DNA of 64,000 nt, from positions 372,001 through 436,000 of the forward strand of contig QVIN01000004.1 of the NCBI GenBank assembly GCA_003416985.1, read 5' to 3'. Shown here in pieces: positions 62,384 through 64,000 of the stretch. The stretch is from Duganella sp. BJB480. GTDB lineage: Bacteria > Pseudomonadota > Gammaproteobacteria > Burkholderiales > Burkholderiaceae_D. Within the stretch, counting starts at the first letter, position 1, and each line of letters opens with the position of its first letter. Under the pieces are notes generated by a model that was not told where the DNA came from, did no database searches, and worked only from the letters and a program-made list of their open reading frames with translations. Made by a program: the position numbers and the translations under genes.

Positions 62384-63165
62384 GCGCTCGCCTTTCTGAA
62401 ACGATGGGTAAATGTAGGGTCATACAACTTGGAGCGCGCCAGCGTCTCCCAATGCAGCGCGCCCAGGGTGGGGCTGGCGACGATCATCGCCTGGCTGGCG
62501 ATGCCGGCCTCCCGGCAGCGCTGCTTGATGTCGGCCAGCGAGCCGCGCACGATCTTCTGCTCGCCGGGCCAACTGGCCTTGTGCACCACCAGCATCGGCG
62601 CGTCCTCGGCCCAGCCGGCGGCGCGCAGCGCGGTTTCCACCTTGTGCATCAGCGTGATCGACAGGAAGATGCACAGCGTGGTGCGGTGCGCGGCCAGGCT
62701 GGCGAGGTCTTCGCCCTCCGGCATCGGCGTGCGGCCTTCGACGCGGGTGAGGATGACGGTCTGCGTCACCTCCGGTAGCGTCATGGATTCGCCGGCCGCC
62801 GCCATCGATGCCATCGCGGACGACACGCCCGGCACCACGGACCATTCGATGCCGGCGTCGGCGAGCGGGCGCGCCAGTTCGATCAGCGCGCCGTACAGCG
62901 CGGGGTCGCCGGTCTGCAGGCGCACCACGGTGGCGTGGTTGCGCGCCTGCTCGATCAGCCATGCGGTCATTTCTTCCAGCGTCATGTCCTTGGAATCGCG
63001 GATGGCGCAGCCGGGCGGCGCGTACAGCGTGACGGCGCGGTCCACCAGCGAGCCGGCGAACAGTACGGCGCCCGCCTGCGACAGCAGTTTCTGGCCTTTG
63101 ACGGTGATCAGTTCCGGGTCGCCGGGGCCTGCGCCCACGAACCAGATTTTTCCGAGAGATGTCAT
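62380..63165 (-). CDS. cobM: Precorrin-4 / cobalt-precorrin-4 C11-methyltransferase
   Basis: 261 residues from ATG 63165. CbiF/CobM SAM methylase: KIWFVGAGPGDPELITVKGQ, AGAVLFAGSLVDRAV, VVRLQTGDPALYGALIELAR and VVPGVSSAMASMAAAGESMT. It methylates C11. In this operon the substrate is probably cobalt-precorrin-4, i.e. the CbiF role. Overlaps cbiO and cbiX by 4 bp each. Confidence 0.94.
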   Translation of the reverse strand: MTSLGKIWFVGAGPGDPELITVKGQKLLSQAGAVLFAGSLVDRAVTLYAPPGCAIRDSKDMTLEEMTAWLIEQARNHATVVRLQTGDPALYGALIELARPLADAGIEWSVVPGVSSAMASMAAAGESMTLPEVTQTVILTRVEGRTPMPEGEDLASLAAHRTTLCIFLSITLMHKVETALRAAGWAEDAPMLVVHKASWPGEQKIVRGSLADIKQRCREAGIASQAMIVASPTLGALHWETLARSKLYDPTFTHRFRKASA

Positions 63166-64000
63166 GCGGTGATTACTCCTGAATGTTTTTGTGCGCGTAG
63201 CGTGTCGAGCAAGGCGTCGACGCTGCGAGGTGCGGGGCCGGCCGGCAGCACGCCGAGTTCGACCAGTTCCGCGTGCAGCGCCAGCGCGGCCGGCGGTCGC
63301 TGGCCGGCGGCATGCAGCACGTCGGCCTGCGCGCACAGCGTCTGCGCCGGGCCGGAGGCGATGCAATGGCCTGCCGCCATCACGTGGATGTCGTCGGCCC
63401 AGCGGAAGGCGAAGTCGATGTCGTGCGTGGACAGCAGCACGGTGACGCCGCGCGCGGCCAGGCCGTCGAGCAGGACGGCGAGTTCGGTTTGCATGGGCGC
63501 GTCCAGGCCGGCCATGGGTTCGTCCAGCAGCAGCACGTCCGGCTCCATCGCCAGCACGCCGGCGATGCAGACGCGCTTTTTCTGGCCGAAGCTCAGTTGA
63601 TGCACCGCGCGGCGCGCATGGCCGCGCAAGCCCACCGCATCCAGCGCGGCAGCCACGCGGGCACGCACCTCGTCCGCATCCAGGCCGAGGTTGAGCGGGC
63701 CGAATGAAACGTCCTCCTCGACCAGCGCCGAAAACAGCTGGCGGTCCGGGTTCTGGAATACCAGCCCCACGCGGCTGCGCAGCGCCGTGAGTCCGGAGCG
63801 GCTGTAGTCGAAGGCTTGGCCGTCGATGCGCAACTGGCCGGCGGTGGGGCGCAGCAGGCCGTTCAGGTGCTGCAGCACGGTGGTCTTGCCGGCGCCGTTC
63901 GCGCCCAACAGCGCGTAGCGGCGGCCACGGTGCAGCGTCAGGCTGCAATCGTGCAGGCCCTTGCTGCCGTCGGGGTAGACGTGGGCGACGGCTTGCAGTT
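63162..64000 (-). CDS. cbiO: Cobalt ECF-type ABC transporter ATPase CbiO, 5' end outside
   Basis: Partial: the frame is open to base 64000, so the N terminus lies beyond the window; about 279 residues are visible. Walker A GANGAGKTT, Q-loop VFQNPDRQLFSALVEEDVSF, signature-like LSFGQKKRVCIAGVL, Walker B VLLLDEPMAGLD and switch His in LSTHDIDFAFRW. The QNPDxQ pattern is typical of CbiO of cobalt/nickel ECF transporters. The CbiM/N/Q partners are presumably upstream, outside the window. It overlaps cobM by 4 bp. Confidence 0.92.
   Translation of the reverse strand, partial: LQAVAHVYPDGSKGLHDCSLTLHRGRRYALLGANGAGKTTVLQHLNGLLRPTAGQLRIDGQAFDYSRSGLTALRSRVGLVFQNPDRQLFSALVEEDVSFGPLNLGLDADEVRARVAAALDAVGLRGHARRAVHQLSFGQKKRVCIAGVLAMEPDVLLLDEPMAGLDAPMQTELAVLLDGLAARGVTVLLSTHDIDFAFRWADDIHVMAAGHCIASGPAQTLCAQADVLHAAGQRPPAALALHAELVELGVLPAGPAPRSVDALLDTLRAQKHSGVITA

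Overview
The window reads as chromosomal DNA of a GC-rich betaproteobacterium, most likely an Oxalobacteraceae member of the Massilia/Duganella/Janthinobacterium type. This is an inference from gene content: MinCDE with a GTG-started MinD, PHB genes phaA-phaB, a Burkholderia/Neisseria-type porin, a MetR/MetE pair, tandem M13 peptidases behind a TonB receptor, and REP-type extragenic palindromes. Nothing looks like a prophage, a complete insertion sequence or a CRISPR array. Genes are densely packed and mostly ordinary chromosomal genes.

Layout. 1-3083: 5'-part of a response regulator, a DUF697-like protein, and minE-minD-minC (minus strand). 3233-6605: metE (with a His-rich insertion) divergent from metR. 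6868-13703: phaA-phaB, proline iminopeptidase, a DUF2721 membrane protein, an unknown protein, a secreted SRPBCC protein and fadH. 13710-16906: a Tat-type HExxH protein overlapping a Kef/YbaL antiporter, then an AhpD-like protein. 17000-19582: a MocR regulator divergent from a GNAT-azoreductase pair. 19579-23245: a KAS III-like enzyme, a CtpA protease and a Spy-like protein. 23331-31950: a TonB receptor followed by three paralogous secreted M13 metallopeptidases, with a perfect 42-bp inverted repeat between the first two. 31971-32419: a REPIN-type palindrome pair plus a small excisionase-like HTH gene, bracketed by 17-bp direct repeats.

33094-38864 is the most interesting regulatory unit. An SBP-permease-ATPase ABC transporter of the NitT/TauT type sits behind a very good -24/-12 (sigma-54) promoter, with two upstream GCGGAWWTCCGC dyads 32 bp apart. 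It is followed directly by a DctB-like sensor kinase and a DctD-like sigma-54 activator with an intact GAFTGA loop. The five genes look like a self-contained, enhancer-controlled uptake module.

38920-42394: cytochrome c5, tRNA-Arg(CCG), a 43-residue membrane peptide, a periplasmic asparaginase and a porin. 42791-50821: a QseBC-like two-component system divergent from a heavy-metal RND efflux operon (adaptor, pump, DUF3240 protein, outer-membrane factor), with a PmrA/QseB-like box between them. 50818-54280: cytochrome b561 and an orphan trio of TadE/TadG-like pseudopilin proteins. 54282-64000: a tightly overlapped minus-strand cobalamin operon of the anaerobic (early cobalt) type: cbiO (partial), cobM/cbiF, cbiX, cbiC, cbiD, cbiET, cbiL, cbiG split into two genes, cbiH/cobJ, a [2Fe-2S] ferredoxin and cobA. 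A precorrin-6A reductase (CbiJ/CobK) is not in the window.
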